10,592 nt of DNA from assembly GCA_900549945.1 (NCBI GenBank), contig URQJ01000057.1:1-10592 (forward strand), in the 5' to 3' direction. The notes beneath the pieces were generated by a model. The model was not told where the DNA came from and did not search any database. It saw only the letters and a program-made list of their open reading frames with translations. Made by a program: the position numbers and the translations under genes. Source of the DNA: an uncultured Oscillospiraceae bacterium. GTDB lineage: Bacteria > Bacillota > Clostridia > Oscillospirales > Acutalibacteraceae. Shown here one piece after another: positions 1 through 7,974 of this stretch (within the stretch, counting starts at the first letter, position 1; each line of letters opens with the position of its first letter).

Positions 1-225
1 GCCCTCGTCGTCGATGCCGGGCGTGTCGATGATGACGACCGGGCCGAGCGGCAGCAGCTCCATCGATTTCTGCACCGGGTCGGTCGTCGTGCCCTTTACG
101 TCGGAGACGATCGAGAGCGGCTGCCCGGTCACGGCGTTGACAACGCTCGATTTTCCGGCGTTGCGCCTGCCGAAAAACGCGATGTGCACGCGCCCGCCCG
201 AGGCGGTTTCATTCAGTCCTGCCAT
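1..225 (-). CDS. hydF: [FeFe]-hydrogenase maturation GTPase HydF, N-terminal part (truncated by window edge)
   Basis: HydF is the GTPase scaffold on which the 2Fe subcluster of the [FeFe]-hydrogenase H-cluster is assembled before transfer to the apo-hydrogenase. Only the first 75 codons are present; the gene continues past base 1. Visible elements are a P-loop with the sequence GRRNAGKSS at residues 19-27, a switch-I threonine cluster (GTTTDPV, 45-51) and the G3 motif DTPG (67-70). Together they mark a TrmE/Era-like GTPase domain with the arrangement typical of HydF. The ATG at 225 lies 47 nt after the hydG stop, in the same direction, so co-transcription is likely. A weak AAAGG lies about 14 nt upstream of the start. 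The C-terminal cysteine cluster that would confirm HydF lies outside the window, so the call rests on the GTPase motifs and on hydG being next door. Confidence 0.9.
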   Translation of the reverse strand, partial: MAGLNETASGGRVHIAFFGRRNAGKSSVVNAVTGQPLSIVSDVKGTTTDPVQKSMELLPLGPVVIIDTPGIDDEG

Positions 226-272
226 GTTTCTTGCCAGCCTTTCTGTATAAAATGCGGGGAGATGCCGGGCGC

Positions 273-1688
273 TCAGAACCGGAAGTCGCGCTCGCCGCCG
301 GCGATCTTGCCGATGTAATCGGCGGTGATGCCCCGCGTCTTTTCGTTCGGGATGTTCGAGAGCTCGCGCGCGATCATCGCCTCGCCGATGCGCTTCGTCT
401 CCGCGCTCGCGTAATCCTCGAGGAATTCCTTCAGCGTGATCAGGGCGTTCGGGTGGCAGCAGTTCTGAATCTGCCCGCTTTTGCACAGGCTCATGAAGCG
501 GTCGCCGGTGCGGCCCTCGCGGTAGCACGCCGTGCAGAACGACGGGATATGCCCGTTTTCCATCAGCCAGCGCACGACCTCGTCGAGCGAGCGCTGGTCG
601 GAGACGTCGAACTGCTCGGTGTCGGTTGGGCGGTCGGCCTCGGTGTAGCCGCCGACGCTCGTCCGCGACGCGCCGCTGATCTGCGAAACGCCGAGGTTGA
701 TGACCTGCTCGCGCACCTTCTGGCTCTCGCGCGTCGAGATGATCATGCCGGTGTACGGCACGGCGATGCGGATCAGCGCGCAGATCTTCGCGAAGGTCTC
801 ATCGCTGATGCCGTTGTCGAACTTTGTCGGGTCGATGTCGTCGGCCTTCTTGAGGCGCGGCACGCTGATCGTGTGCGGGCCGACGCCGTGCACGGCCTCC
901 AGATGCTCGGCGTGCATGAGCTGGCCGGCAAATTCATAGCGGTACAGCTCGAGGCCGTACAGTACGCCGAGGCCCACGTCGTCGATGCCGCCCTCCATCG
1001 CGCGGTCCATCGCCTCGGTGTGGTAGCAGTAGTTGTGCTTCGGGCCCGTCGGGTGCAGCTTTTCGTAGCTCTCCTTGTGGTACGTCTCCTGAAACAGGAT
1101 GTAGGTGCCGATGCCGGCCTCCTTGAGCTTTCTGTAATTTTCCACGGTCGTCGCCGCGATGTTGACGTTGACGCGGCGGATCGCGCCGTTTTTGTGCTGG
1201 ATGCCGTAGATCGTCTGGATGCACTCGAGAATGTATTCGATCGGGTTGTTCACCGGGTCCTCGCCGGCCTCGATCGCGAGGCGCTTGTGGCCCATATCCT
1301 GCAGGGCGACGACCTCCTGCGCGACCTCCGCCTGCGTCAGCTTGCGGCGCGGGATGTGCCCGTTCTGATGGTGGTAGGGACAGTAGACGCAGCCGTTCAC
1401 GCAGTAGTTCGAGAGGTAGAGCGGCGCAAACATCACGATGCGGTTGCCGTAGAACTTCTTTTTGATCTCGCCGGCCAGCGCGTAAATTTCCTCGATGACC
1501 TCGGGGATCTCGCAGGCGAGCAGAACCGAGGCCTCCCGGTGGGAAAGGCCCTTGCATTCCTTGGCCTTGTCGAGAATTTCGCGGATCAACGGCCGGTTGC
1601 TGCAGTTTTCGTCGGCGTACCGCAGGGTCGCCTCAATTTCTTCGTGGGAGATAAACTCCTCGGCTTTCATGGATTTCGGATCGTACAT
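273..1688 (-). CDS. hydG: [FeFe]-hydrogenase H-cluster radical SAM maturase HydG (tyrosine lyase)
   Basis: HydG is a radical SAM enzyme that cleaves tyrosine to p-cresol and dehydroglycine and supplies the CO and CN ligands of the H-cluster as an Fe(CO)2(CN) synthon. The 471-residue length is usual for the family. The radical SAM cluster motif CX3CX2C is at C96, C100 and C103 (CVNGCVYC), followed by the YHHQN stretch. The C-terminal auxiliary cluster motif CX2CX22C is at C385, C388 and C411. This second motif separates HydG from ThiH, which lacks it. The ATG at 1688 follows an AAAGGA ribosome binding site about 11 nt upstream; a second methionine at residue 7 is a less likely start. The gene lies 64 nt after the TM1266-type regulator and 47 nt before hydF, all on one strand. 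No frameshift or missing key residue was seen. Confidence 0.97.
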   Translation of the reverse strand: MYDPKSMKAEEFISHEEIEATLRYADENCSNRPLIREILDKAKECKGLSHREASVLLACEIPEVIEEIYALAGEIKKKFYGNRIVMFAPLYLSNYCVNGCVYCPYHHQNGHIPRRKLTQAEVAQEVVALQDMGHKRLAIEAGEDPVNNPIEYILECIQTIYGIQHKNGAIRRVNVNIAATTVENYRKLKEAGIGTYILFQETYHKESYEKLHPTGPKHNYCYHTEAMDRAMEGGIDDVGLGVLYGLELYRYEFAGQLMHAEHLEAVHGVGPHTISVPRLKKADDIDPTKFDNGISDETFAKICALIRIAVPYTGMIISTRESQKVREQVINLGVSQISGASRTSVGGYTEADRPTDTEQFDVSDQRSLDEVVRWLMENGHIPSFCTACYREGRTGDRFMSLCKSGQIQNCCHPNALITLKEFLEDYASAETKRIGEAMIARELSNIPNEKTRGITADYIGKIAGGERDFRF

Positions 1689-1752
1689 AACGGTGGTTCC
1701 TTTCTTTCGGGGCAGCCGCGGCTTTCCCGTTAGTTTTTTTATCGGATCGCCC

Positions 1753-2031
1753 TTACTTTGCGGGCGTTTCCTCCTCGGCTTGGCCTGTGATGTTGGAATA
1801 GGCCGTTTTGATGTTGACGCCGGCGATGCGCCCGAGCTTGCCCGCCATCGCGCTGATGGCGTCCTGCGGGGCGTCGACCGCGACGCTGATGATGTGGATG
1901 CCCCTCTGCCGATAGGGGATGCCCATGCGCCCGATGACGTACCGGCCGTACTGGTGCAGCACGGCGTTGACCGCCTCGGCGCAGGCGCTGTCCTCCAGAA
2001 TGATGCTCATAACCGCAACGCGCGTCTGCAT
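1753..2031 (-). CDS. TM1266-family iron-only hydrogenase system regulator
   Basis: A small protein of 92 residues resembling the family first named from Thermotoga TM1266, described as a putative regulator of iron-only hydrogenase systems and related to the ACT/NikR C-terminal ferredoxin-like fold. It begins MQTRVAVMSIILED and contains a central GRMGIPYRQRGIHIISVAVDA stretch shaped like one beta-alpha-beta unit of that fold. No DNA-binding domain is visible, so direct operator binding is not evident and its biochemical role is unknown. The frame also opens with a TTG two codons earlier (2037), but AAAGGA is too close to that codon and is 9 nt from the ATG at 2031, so I use the ATG. It is the first gene of the hydG-hydF transcription unit, downstream of a structured leader with a terminator. 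Confidence 0.88.
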   Translation of the reverse strand: MQTRVAVMSIILEDSACAEAVNAVLHQYGRYVIGRMGIPYRQRGIHIISVAVDAPQDAISAMAGKLGRIAGVNIKTAYSNITGQAEEETPAK

Positions 2032-2075
2032 ATGCAACCGTCCTTTCTAAAAATAGAGTTCATGCCGCGGGCAAC

Positions 2076-2108
2076 AAAAAATGCTTCCCGCCGAAAATAC
2101 GGGAAGCA
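2076..2108 (-). terminator. Intrinsic terminator inside the 5' leader of the hyd operon (attenuator)
   Basis: On the minus strand a perfect 9-bp stem (TGCTTCCCG / CGGGAAGCA, plus coordinates 2108-2100 and 2090-2082) with a 9-nt loop is followed at once by six T residues. It lies after the operon promoter and before the first gene, about 45 nt upstream of the ATG at 2031. It would therefore stop transcription before any hyd gene is read unless it is prevented from forming. Confidence 0.8.
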
Positions 2109-2235
2109 CAGGCAGACGGGCACGGTCCGTCCGATTGTTCCGTATGATTTCGGCTTCCACGCGGCGGGGGCCTTGTGTGCAGAACGAAAGAATTGTAGCG
2201 GCGGCGCGCCGCAGGATTGGCTTTGGCGGGCCGGT
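2082..2235 (-). promoter_or_regulatory. Structured leader RNA with competing helices (candidate riboswitch or attenuator)
   Basis: From the predicted transcription start near 2235 the leader runs about 125 nt to the terminator. Several pairings are possible in the RNA. GGAAGC (2158-2153) can pair with GCUUCC (2107-2102), the 5' arm of the terminator. GCCGAAAUCAUACGG (2154-2140) can pair with CCGUAUUUUCGGC (2102-2090) with a two-base bulge, a 13-bp helix that uses the end of the terminator 5' arm, its loop and one base of its 3' arm. CGGACGG (2133-2127) and CCGUCUG (2119-2113) form a local hairpin. These pairings exclude the terminator and could act as antiterminators. I do not recognise a known riboswitch or T-box consensus, so the ligand or factor is unknown. 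Confidence 0.45.
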
Positions 2236-2241
2236 ATCTTC

Positions 2242-2270
2242 ATTATAATAGGAGAAGCGCCGTGCGTCAA
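2242..2270 (-). promoter_or_regulatory. Sigma-A-type promoter of the hydrogenase maturation operon
   Basis: On the minus strand TTGACG (2270-2265), a 17-bp spacer and a perfect TATAAT (2247-2242) form a near-consensus housekeeping promoter. Transcription would start near 2235 and run left into the leader and the TM1266-type gene. The strength of the promoter suggests that control is exerted after initiation, at the leader terminator. Confidence 0.85.
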
Positions 2271-2406
2271 GCGGCAATGCGGCCGGGGAAGCTGAAAAAC
2301 AGCCGGGTCAAAAGGCCGTTTCCGGCTCAGTGCAGCGGCGGGCCGCGGTTTGAAAAGGCCTAAATATTACTAAAATGTTAAAAGTGAAAATTTCTGGAAA
2401 TACCTA
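2271..2406. other. Intergenic space between divergent hyd and groESL promoters
   Basis: This stretch separates two divergent promoters and holds no gene. The half near groES (about 2360-2406) is A/T-rich, in contrast with the GC-rich surroundings, and could act as an UP-type element for the groES promoter. Small inverted repeats such as GCTG-AAAAA-CAGC near 2290 are present, but I assign no function to them. Confidence 0.5.
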
Positions 2407-2435
2407 TTGACTTTTCTTGACCTAGTGATTAGAAT
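2407..2435 (+). promoter_or_regulatory. Sigma-A-type promoter of groESL
   Basis: TTGACT (2407-2412) and TAGAAT (2430-2435) are separated by 17 bp. The predicted start of transcription, near 2442, falls inside the CIRCE operator, the usual arrangement for HrcA-repressed groESL operons in Firmicutes. Confidence 0.8.
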
Positions 2436-2439
2436 AAGT

Positions 2440-2466
2440 TTAGCACTCGGGGATAAAGAGTGCTAA
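2440..2466 (+). promoter_or_regulatory. CIRCE operator (HrcA binding site)
   Basis: A perfect match to the CIRCE consensus: TTAGCACTC at 2440-2448, a 9-nt spacer, then GAGTGCTAA at 2458-2466. HrcA binds this inverted repeat and represses groESL when GroEL is free to keep HrcA folded, so derepression follows heat or misfolding stress. hrcA itself is not in the window. Confidence 0.97.
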
Positions 2467-2516
2467 AGCCAAGCGGTCCGACAGGATGCGGCGGCTTTTA
2501 ACCATGCAACGCTTTA

Positions 2517-2536
2517 CCGCCGCCGGCCGGCGGCGG
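2517..2536 (+). repeat. 20-bp perfect GC palindrome in the groES leader
   Basis: The 20 bases at 2517-2536 are their own reverse complement and consist only of G and C. In the RNA they would form a very stable hairpin (shortened by the loop) between the CIRCE site and the groES ribosome binding site. No T-run follows, so it is not an intrinsic terminator. It may affect mRNA stability or translation, but that is inference. Confidence 0.5.
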
Positions 2537-2628
2537 GTTTCGCGCAAAGCTCCGCGGGCGCGGAAACAGATTTTAAAATGCGGGGAGAAAGGATACGGCG
2601 CAGGATTCGGCGCCGAAAGGTAGGAACC

Positions 2629-2913
2629 ATGACCATTAAACCTTTGACAGACAGAGTGCTCATTCAGGCCGAAAAGGCCGAGGAAACCACAAAGAGCGGC
2701 ATCGTGCTCACCAGCGCTTCGCAGGAGAAGCCGCAGGTCTCGCGCGTAATTGCCGTGGGCCCGGGCGGCATGGTAGACGGCAAGGAGGTTGTCATGCAGC
2801 TTAAGGCAGGCGACCGCGTCATCACCGGTAAGTACACCGGCACGGAAGTGAAGATCGACGGCGAGGAATACACCATCGTCCGCCAGTCCGACGTGCTCGC
2901 GATCGTCGAGTAA
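2629..2913 (+). CDS. groES: Co-chaperonin GroES (Cpn10)
   Basis: The 10-kDa co-chaperonin forms the heptameric lid of the GroEL folding chamber. The 94-residue protein starts MTIKPLTDRVLIQ, has the mobile-loop hydrophobic tripeptide IVL at residues 25-27 (KSGIVLTSASQEKPQ) that contacts GroEL, and ends with the typical YTIVRQSDVLAIVE strand. The open frame extends 17 codons upstream, but the ATG at 2629 is the right start: the upstream residues are arginine-rich and unlike GroES, and AAAGG at 2616-2620 stands 8 nt before this ATG. It is the first gene of the CIRCE-controlled operon and is followed by groEL after 130 nt. Length and motifs are normal for the family. Confidence 0.98.
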   Translation: MTIKPLTDRVLIQAEKAEETTKSGIVLTSASQEKPQVSRVIAVGPGGMVDGKEVVMQLKAGDRVITGKYTGTEVKIDGEEYTIVRQSDVLAIVE

Positions 2914-2929
2914 GAGAAATACCGTTTTG

Positions 2930-2966
2930 CGCGCGGCGCGTTTTGCCGCGCGGCTTTCAAAAGCCG
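2930..2966 (+). repeat. Tandem hairpins in the groES-groEL spacer
   Basis: Two adjacent stem-loops fit in the 130-nt spacer: an 8-bp stem CGCGCGGC / GCCGCGCG (2930-2937 with 2945-2952) and a 6-bp stem CGGCTT / AAGCCG (2951-2956 with 2961-2966). They share two bases, so they may alternate. Neither is followed by a run of T, so they look like RNA processing or stabilising structures rather than terminators. The role is inferred. Confidence 0.4.
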
Positions 2967-3004
2967 GAGAGAGGCGGCCGGCGCTCTGTATGGATGAAGC
3001 ATAG

Positions 3005-4669
<1,665 letters not shown>

Positions 4670-4710
4670 TCCGATAACCTATAAAATTCCCGCGGCCGTT
4701 CGGCCCGGAA

Positions 4711-4758
4711 AACAAAGGGATGGCAGGCAGACGTCTGTCATCCCTTTGTTTGCTTTGA
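4711..4758 (+). terminator. Intrinsic terminator of groESL
   Basis: A 16-bp stem with one G-T wobble pairs 4711-4726 with 4735-4750 (AACAAAGGGATGGCAG with CTGTCATCCCTTTGTT) around an 8-nt loop. It is followed by a T-rich tail (TGCTTT), with further T residues in the 3' arm. It closes the groESL transcript 41 nt after the groEL stop. Confidence 0.85.
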
Positions 4759-4845
4759 TGAAGGATTTATGTCCCGATTGAGGGAAAAACTAGAAATTTT
4801 CGTTCGGCGCGCGGCGCGCGTGCGGCGGAAGTTTTACGCGGCTTT

Positions 4846-4875
4846 TTGTGCGCAGCCGCTTGCTTTTTGTATTAT
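4846..4875 (+). promoter_or_regulatory. Possible promoter of the PIG-V-like membrane protein gene
   Basis: TTGTGC at 4846-4851 and TATTAT at 4870-4875 are 18 bp apart in a locally A/T-richer stretch between the groESL terminator and the next gene. The match is moderate. A promoter is expected here because the preceding terminator is strong. Confidence 0.35.
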
Positions 4876-4950
4876 AGCACGGCTGAACGAAAAAGTCTGC
4901 TTTATCGTTCACGTATTTGGGGCCGCCTGCGGCATCATGGGGGAACGGGT

Positions 4951-6243
4951 ATGGTGGTCAAGGTGGTTTCAGCGGCAGCAGCCGGTCTGCTGGCGCTTCT
5001 GGTGGGTTTGCGCTGTCTGGCGTCCTTCGGCGTCCCGGATTGCAAATTCAGGCGGCTTTTTGCCGCGCCACAGGGCGGGGCAGACGGCGCAGCGCCCGAT
5101 GGCACGGTACTGCGCCGGATCTTTCTGGGGGCGCTGGGGATTCGGCTGGCTTTGTTTGCGGCGATGGTGGTCTGCGTGCTGCTCCAGTCTGAGACGGAGA
5201 TGGACTTTCCGGCGTGTATGCGCGCGATGAACCGATGGGATGCCGGGCACTACATCCAGCTTGTCGAGCAGGGCTACGCGGGATATATGGAGGACGGACA
5301 GCACCTGTTCCTCGTCTTTTTTCCGGCTTATGTCTGGGTGGTGCGGTTGGTTCGGCTTCTCGTGCCGGATACGGCGGCTGCGGGCATGCTTGTTTCAACG
5401 CTCTGCTATGCGTGGGGGTGCTGTTGGGTATACCGACTGGCCGCCGCGCGCTTCGGCGGACGGGTGGCGGCAGATGCTGTTAGGCTGCTCTCGCTCTATC
5501 CATTTTCCTTCTTTTTCGGCACGGTCATGACGGAGGGGCTTTTTCTTCTAACTTCATCCGCGGCGTGCTGCTGCGCCATACAGCGCCGGTGGCTGCCGTA
5601 TGCGGTCTGGGGATTTTTGGCGGCACTGACGCGTATGGTCGGCGTGCTTGTCATCCTGCCCGCGGTGGCTGTCCTATTCGAAGCGCTGCAGCCGTTTCGT
5701 CCGCCGCTGGGCGGCGCGCTGAAAAAAGCGGTGCGGCCGTTTTTGCGCCGCCTCCCGGCTTTGCTGGTTCCGCTGCTCGGAACGGCGGTCTACCTACTTT
5801 TGAATTGGTATGTGGACGGGGACTTTTTTGCCTTTGTGGGCCACCAGACGCATTGGTATCAGGGTTTCCTGCCCTTGCCGGAGGTGCTCGACTATATCGC
5901 GCAGAACTTCCTGCAAAATGCGAGCGCTTCGATCGGCTGGGCGGTTTGGCTGCCGGAGCTCGTGCTGTTCTTCGTATTTGGGAGCGTTTTGTTCTTTGCC
6001 GTACGGGATCGTCGGCATTCCACCGGGCTGCTGCTCTATGCGTTCGCTTATCTCGCAGCCAATTATTCGCTCTCTTGGCTGCTGAGTGCGGGGCGCTATC
6101 TTGCCTGTGCGTTCCCGTTCTTCCTCTTTGGTGCCGTGCTGCTGGAAAAAAGACCGGCCCTGCGGTCCAGTGTATTTCTGCTCGAGGGTGTTTTTCTCGG
6201 TGTCTACCTGTTCGCCTACGCGGCGGGCGCGCAGATCATGTGA
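4951..6243 (+). CDS. PIG-V-like mannosyltransferase family polytopic membrane protein
   Basis: A hydrophobic protein of 430 residues with many membrane segments, the first at about residues 5-24 and the second at about 57-78. It resembles bacterial relatives of the PIG-V / GPI mannosyltransferase 2 family (GT-C fold, polyprenyl-phosphate sugar donors). Supporting motifs are NRWDAGHY (94-101) after the first long loop, the aromatic FFPAY (123-127), YPFSFFFG with MTEGLF (183-198) and ALTRMVG (225-231). The aspartate of WDAGHY is the candidate catalytic residue by analogy with the GT-C fold. The substrate is unknown; bacteria lack GPI anchors, so a cell-envelope glycan or lipid is likely. The frame is open from a TTG at 4846, but the ATG at 4951 with GGGGGAA 5 nt upstream directly precedes the first membrane helix. 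It stands alone between two terminators. Its codon use is less biased than groEL's. Confidence 0.75.
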   Translation: MVVKVVSAAAAGLLALLVGLRCLASFGVPDCKFRRLFAAPQGGADGAAPDGTVLRRIFLGALGIRLALFAAMVVCVLLQSETEMDFPACMRAMNRWDAGHYIQLVEQGYAGYMEDGQHLFLVFFPAYVWVVRLVRLLVPDTAAAGMLVSTLCYAWGCCWVYRLAAARFGGRVAADAVRLLSLYPFSFFFGTVMTEGLFLLTSSAACCCAIQRRWLPYAVWGFLAALTRMVGVLVILPAVAVLFEALQPFRPPLGGALKKAVRPFLRRLPALLVPLLGTAVYLLLNWYVDGDFFAFVGHQTHWYQGFLPLPEVLDYIAQNFLQNASASIGWAVWLPELVLFFVFGSVLFFAVRDRRHSTGLLLYAFAYLAANYSLSWLLSAGRYLACAFPFFLFGAVLLEKRPALRSSVFLLEGVFLGVYLFAYAAGAQIM

Positions 6244-6301
6244 GGCGGGCCTTACAGCCCAACTTCGACCGATTTTTTAAAATTTCATCTCATTTGTCCG
6301 T

Positions 6302-6352
6302 GAGGCCCCGAAAAAACGTAGATTTCATGCGGTGTTTTCGGGGCCTCTTTTT
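6302..6352 (+). terminator. Intrinsic terminator after the PIG-V-like gene
   Basis: A perfect 13-bp stem (GAGGCCCCGAAAA at 6302-6314 with TTTTCGGGGCCTC at 6335-6347) and a 20-nt loop are followed by five T residues, about 60 nt after the stop codon at 6243. Confidence 0.92.
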
Positions 6353-6373
6353 ACCGTTTCGCGCGGATTTCAC

Positions 6374-6402
6374 TTGCAAATTGCACAAAAATCCTGTATG
6401 CT
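6374..6402 (+). promoter_or_regulatory. Promoter of the nfeD-SPFH operon
   Basis: TTGCAA (6374-6379), a 17-bp spacer and TATGCT (6397-6402) form a reasonable housekeeping promoter just after the preceding terminator. Transcription would start near 6409, at the base of the hairpin described next. Confidence 0.6.
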
Positions 6403-6408
6403 ATAGGT

Positions 6409-6446
6409 AACGAAGCAGGCAGGGCGCCACGCAGTGCTTCGTTTTG
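6409..6446 (+). repeat. 5'-end stem-loop of the nfeD-SPFH mRNA (terminator-like)
   Basis: AACGAAGCA (6409-6417) and TGCTTCGTT (6435-6443) form a 9-bp stem with a 17-nt loop. It starts at the predicted transcription start and is followed by two further T residues, so four T's lie in a row. It could be a protective 5' stem or a weak attenuator. The T-run is short, so I do not call it a terminator outright. Confidence 0.45.
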
Positions 6447-6468
6447 AAAAAGGTAAGGGGGTATCGAT

Positions 6469-6903
6469 TTGGAAATTCTCGCATGGACCGCGGTGATCAT
6501 CATCGCCATTGCGCTGGAGGCTGCGACCGCGCAGCTCGTCTCCATCTGGTTTGCAGGCGGCGGACTGGCCGGCCTTATCGCGCATTTCCTGCACGCGCCG
6601 TTCTGGCTGCAGGTGATCGCGGCGGCGGTGGCCACGCTGATTCTTCTGCTGGCGACACGCCCGCTCGTCCGGCGCTTCCTGCGCGGGAAGGAGACGCGCA
6701 CGAACGCAGACCGCGTTGTCGGCCGCACCGCGGTTGTCACGGAGCCGATCGACAACGTGCTCGCGAAGGGGCGCGTATCCGTGCTCGGCAGCGACTGGAC
6801 GGCGCGCAGCCTCGACGGCGGGGCGATTCCGGCCGGCGCGCAGGTGCGCGTCGAGCGCATCGAAGGCGTCAAGCTGATCGTTTCGCCCGAAAATAACACA
6901 TAA
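6469..6903 (+). CDS. NfeD family protein (short membrane form)
   Basis: A 144-residue protein of the short NfeD class, which has membrane helices and a C-terminal OB-fold domain and works with a neighbouring SPFH (stomatin-like) protein in membrane microdomain organisation. Here about three hydrophobic segments (roughly 3-22, 24-42 and 46-63) precede a basic RRFLRGKE turn. The OB domain at about 82-140 contains the family-typical GRVSVLGSDWTA. The only usable start is TTG at 6469, since no other in-frame initiator precedes the first membrane helix. It is backed by AAGGGGGT about 6 nt upstream. The stop is 24 nt before the SPFH gene, whose presence strengthens the call. It lacks the N-terminal ClpP-like protease of long NfeD proteins. 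Confidence 0.88.
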   Translation: MEILAWTAVIIIAIALEAATAQLVSIWFAGGGLAGLIAHFLHAPFWLQVIAAAVATLILLLATRPLVRRFLRGKETRTNADRVVGRTAVVTEPIDNVLAKGRVSVLGSDWTARSLDGGAIPAGAQVRVERIEGVKLIVSPENNT

Positions 6904-6927
6904 ATTGAGGAAAAGGAAGGTACGTTT

Positions 6928-7857
6928 ATGAATGATTTAATGATGGATTTCGGCTTCGGCATGGTCGGCTTCCTGCTGCTCATCCTCGTGGTGATCGCGA
7001 TTTTGATCTCCTGCATCAAGATCGTCCCGCAGGCGCACGCCTATGTTGTGGAGCGCCTCGGCGCTTACCACACTACTTGGGGCACGGGCATGCACTTCAA
7101 GCTGCCGTTTATCGACCGCATCGCGAAGAAGGTCTCGCTCAAGGAGCAGGTCATCGATTTTCCGCCCCAGCCGGTCATCACGAAGGACAACGTCACGATG
7201 CAGATCGACACGGTCATCTATTTCCAGATCACCGATTCGAAGCTGTACGCCTACGGTGTGGAGCGCCCGCTCTCCGCGATTGAAAACCTCTCCGCGACGA
7301 CGCTGCGCAACATCATCGGCGAAATGGAGCTCGACCACACGCTGACTTCGCGCGACGTCATCAACTCGAAAATCCGCGTGATTCTCGACGAGGCGACCGA
7401 CGCGTGGGGCATCAAGGTCAACCGTGTGGAGCTGAAAAATATCATCCCGCCGGCGGAAATTCAGGACTCGATGGAGAAGCAGATGAAGGCCGAGCGCGAG
7501 CGCCGCGCGAAGATACTCGACGCGGAGGGCGAAAAGCGCAGCGCGATTCTGATCGCCGAGGGCCAGAAGGAGTCGGCGGTCCTGCGCGCGGAGGCCGTGC
7601 GCGAGACGAAGATCCGCGAGGCGCAGGGCGAGGCGGAGGCGATTCTCTCTGTGCAGCGCGCGCTGGCGGATTCGATCAAGCTTTTGAACGAGGCGAACCC
7701 GAACGAGGCGGTGCTCACGATCAAGAGCCTCGAGGCGTTCGAAAAGGCCGCGGACGGCAAGGCGACGAAGATCATCATCCCGTCGAACATTCAGGGCGTC
7801 GCCGGGCTTGCCACAAGCATGAAGGAGTTCTTCACGACCGATACGCCGGCGAAATAA
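6928..7857 (+). CDS. SPFH/Band 7 domain membrane protein (stomatin/QmcA-like)
   Basis: Stomatin/prohibitin-type protein of 309 residues that oligomerises at the cytoplasmic membrane, with proposed roles in membrane microdomains and protease control. One N-terminal membrane helix (about 11-30) is followed by the SPFH domain (about 31-185) with IVPQAHAYVVERLGAY, GMHFKLPFIDRI, and the junction PPAEIQDSMEKQMKAERERRAK. Next comes an alanine/glutamate/arginine-rich coiled coil (about 185-250). The C-terminal part IPSNIQGVAGLATSMKEFF is typical of the QmcA/YbbK group. The ATG at 6928 has AAGGAAGG 7 nt upstream. It is the second gene after nfeD, the usual order for this partnership. Both genes end at the terminator at 7883-7921. 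Confidence 0.94.
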   Translation: MNDLMMDFGFGMVGFLLLILVVIAILISCIKIVPQAHAYVVERLGAYHTTWGTGMHFKLPFIDRIAKKVSLKEQVIDFPPQPVITKDNVTMQIDTVIYFQITDSKLYAYGVERPLSAIENLSATTLRNIIGEMELDHTLTSRDVINSKIRVILDEATDAWGIKVNRVELKNIIPPAEIQDSMEKQMKAERERRAKILDAEGEKRSAILIAEGQKESAVLRAEAVRETKIREAQGEAEAILSVQRALADSIKLLNEANPNEAVLTIKSLEAFEKAADGKATKIIIPSNIQGVAGLATSMKEFFTTDTPAK

Positions 7858-7882
7858 ACCTTAGAAAAAACGAAAGATTCCG

Positions 7883-7921
7883 AAAAGGGGAGGCTGTTTA
7901 AAGAAAGCAGCTTCTCCTTTT
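7883..7921 (+). terminator. Intrinsic terminator of the nfeD-SPFH operon
   Basis: AAAAGGGGAGGCTG (7883-7896) pairs with CAGCTTCTCCTTTT (7908-7921), giving 14 bp including two G-T pairs and an 11-nt loop. The T-run is part of the 3' arm. It lies 25 nt after the SPFH stop codon. Confidence 0.75.
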
Positions 7922-7974
7922 GGCTTATGCAGAAAATGCGATGAAAAAATCTGTGTTTATAAGGGGAAATATCG

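Noticed and set aside
231-1733. 500-codon open frame on the plus strand
   Set aside because: It is exactly antisense to hydG, has a low-complexity Arg/Val/Asp/Ala composition and is a by-product of GC-biased third positions.
2047-2277. Short minus-strand frame through the hyd leader, as a possible leader peptide (for example from a GTG at about 2165)
   Set aside because: No good ribosome binding site, no run of regulatory codons, and it overlaps the promoter and the terminator hairpin; structured non-coding leader fits better.
2578-2628. Upstream ATG that would extend GroES by 17 residues
   Set aside because: The added residues are arginine-rich and unlike any GroES; the ATG at 2629 has a well-placed AAAGG.
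4846-4950. N-terminal extension of the PIG-V-like protein from a TTG codon
   Set aside because: It would include the likely promoter and has no ribosome binding site; the ATG at 4951 precedes the first membrane helix directly.
4769-5230. 153-codon plus-strand frame starting before the PIG-V-like gene
   Set aside because: It overlaps the membrane protein in another frame, loses any motif, and is Trp/Arg-rich in a way typical of out-of-frame translation.
5565-6410. 281-codon plus-strand frame
   Set aside because: Out-of-frame shadow of the membrane protein that also runs through its terminator.
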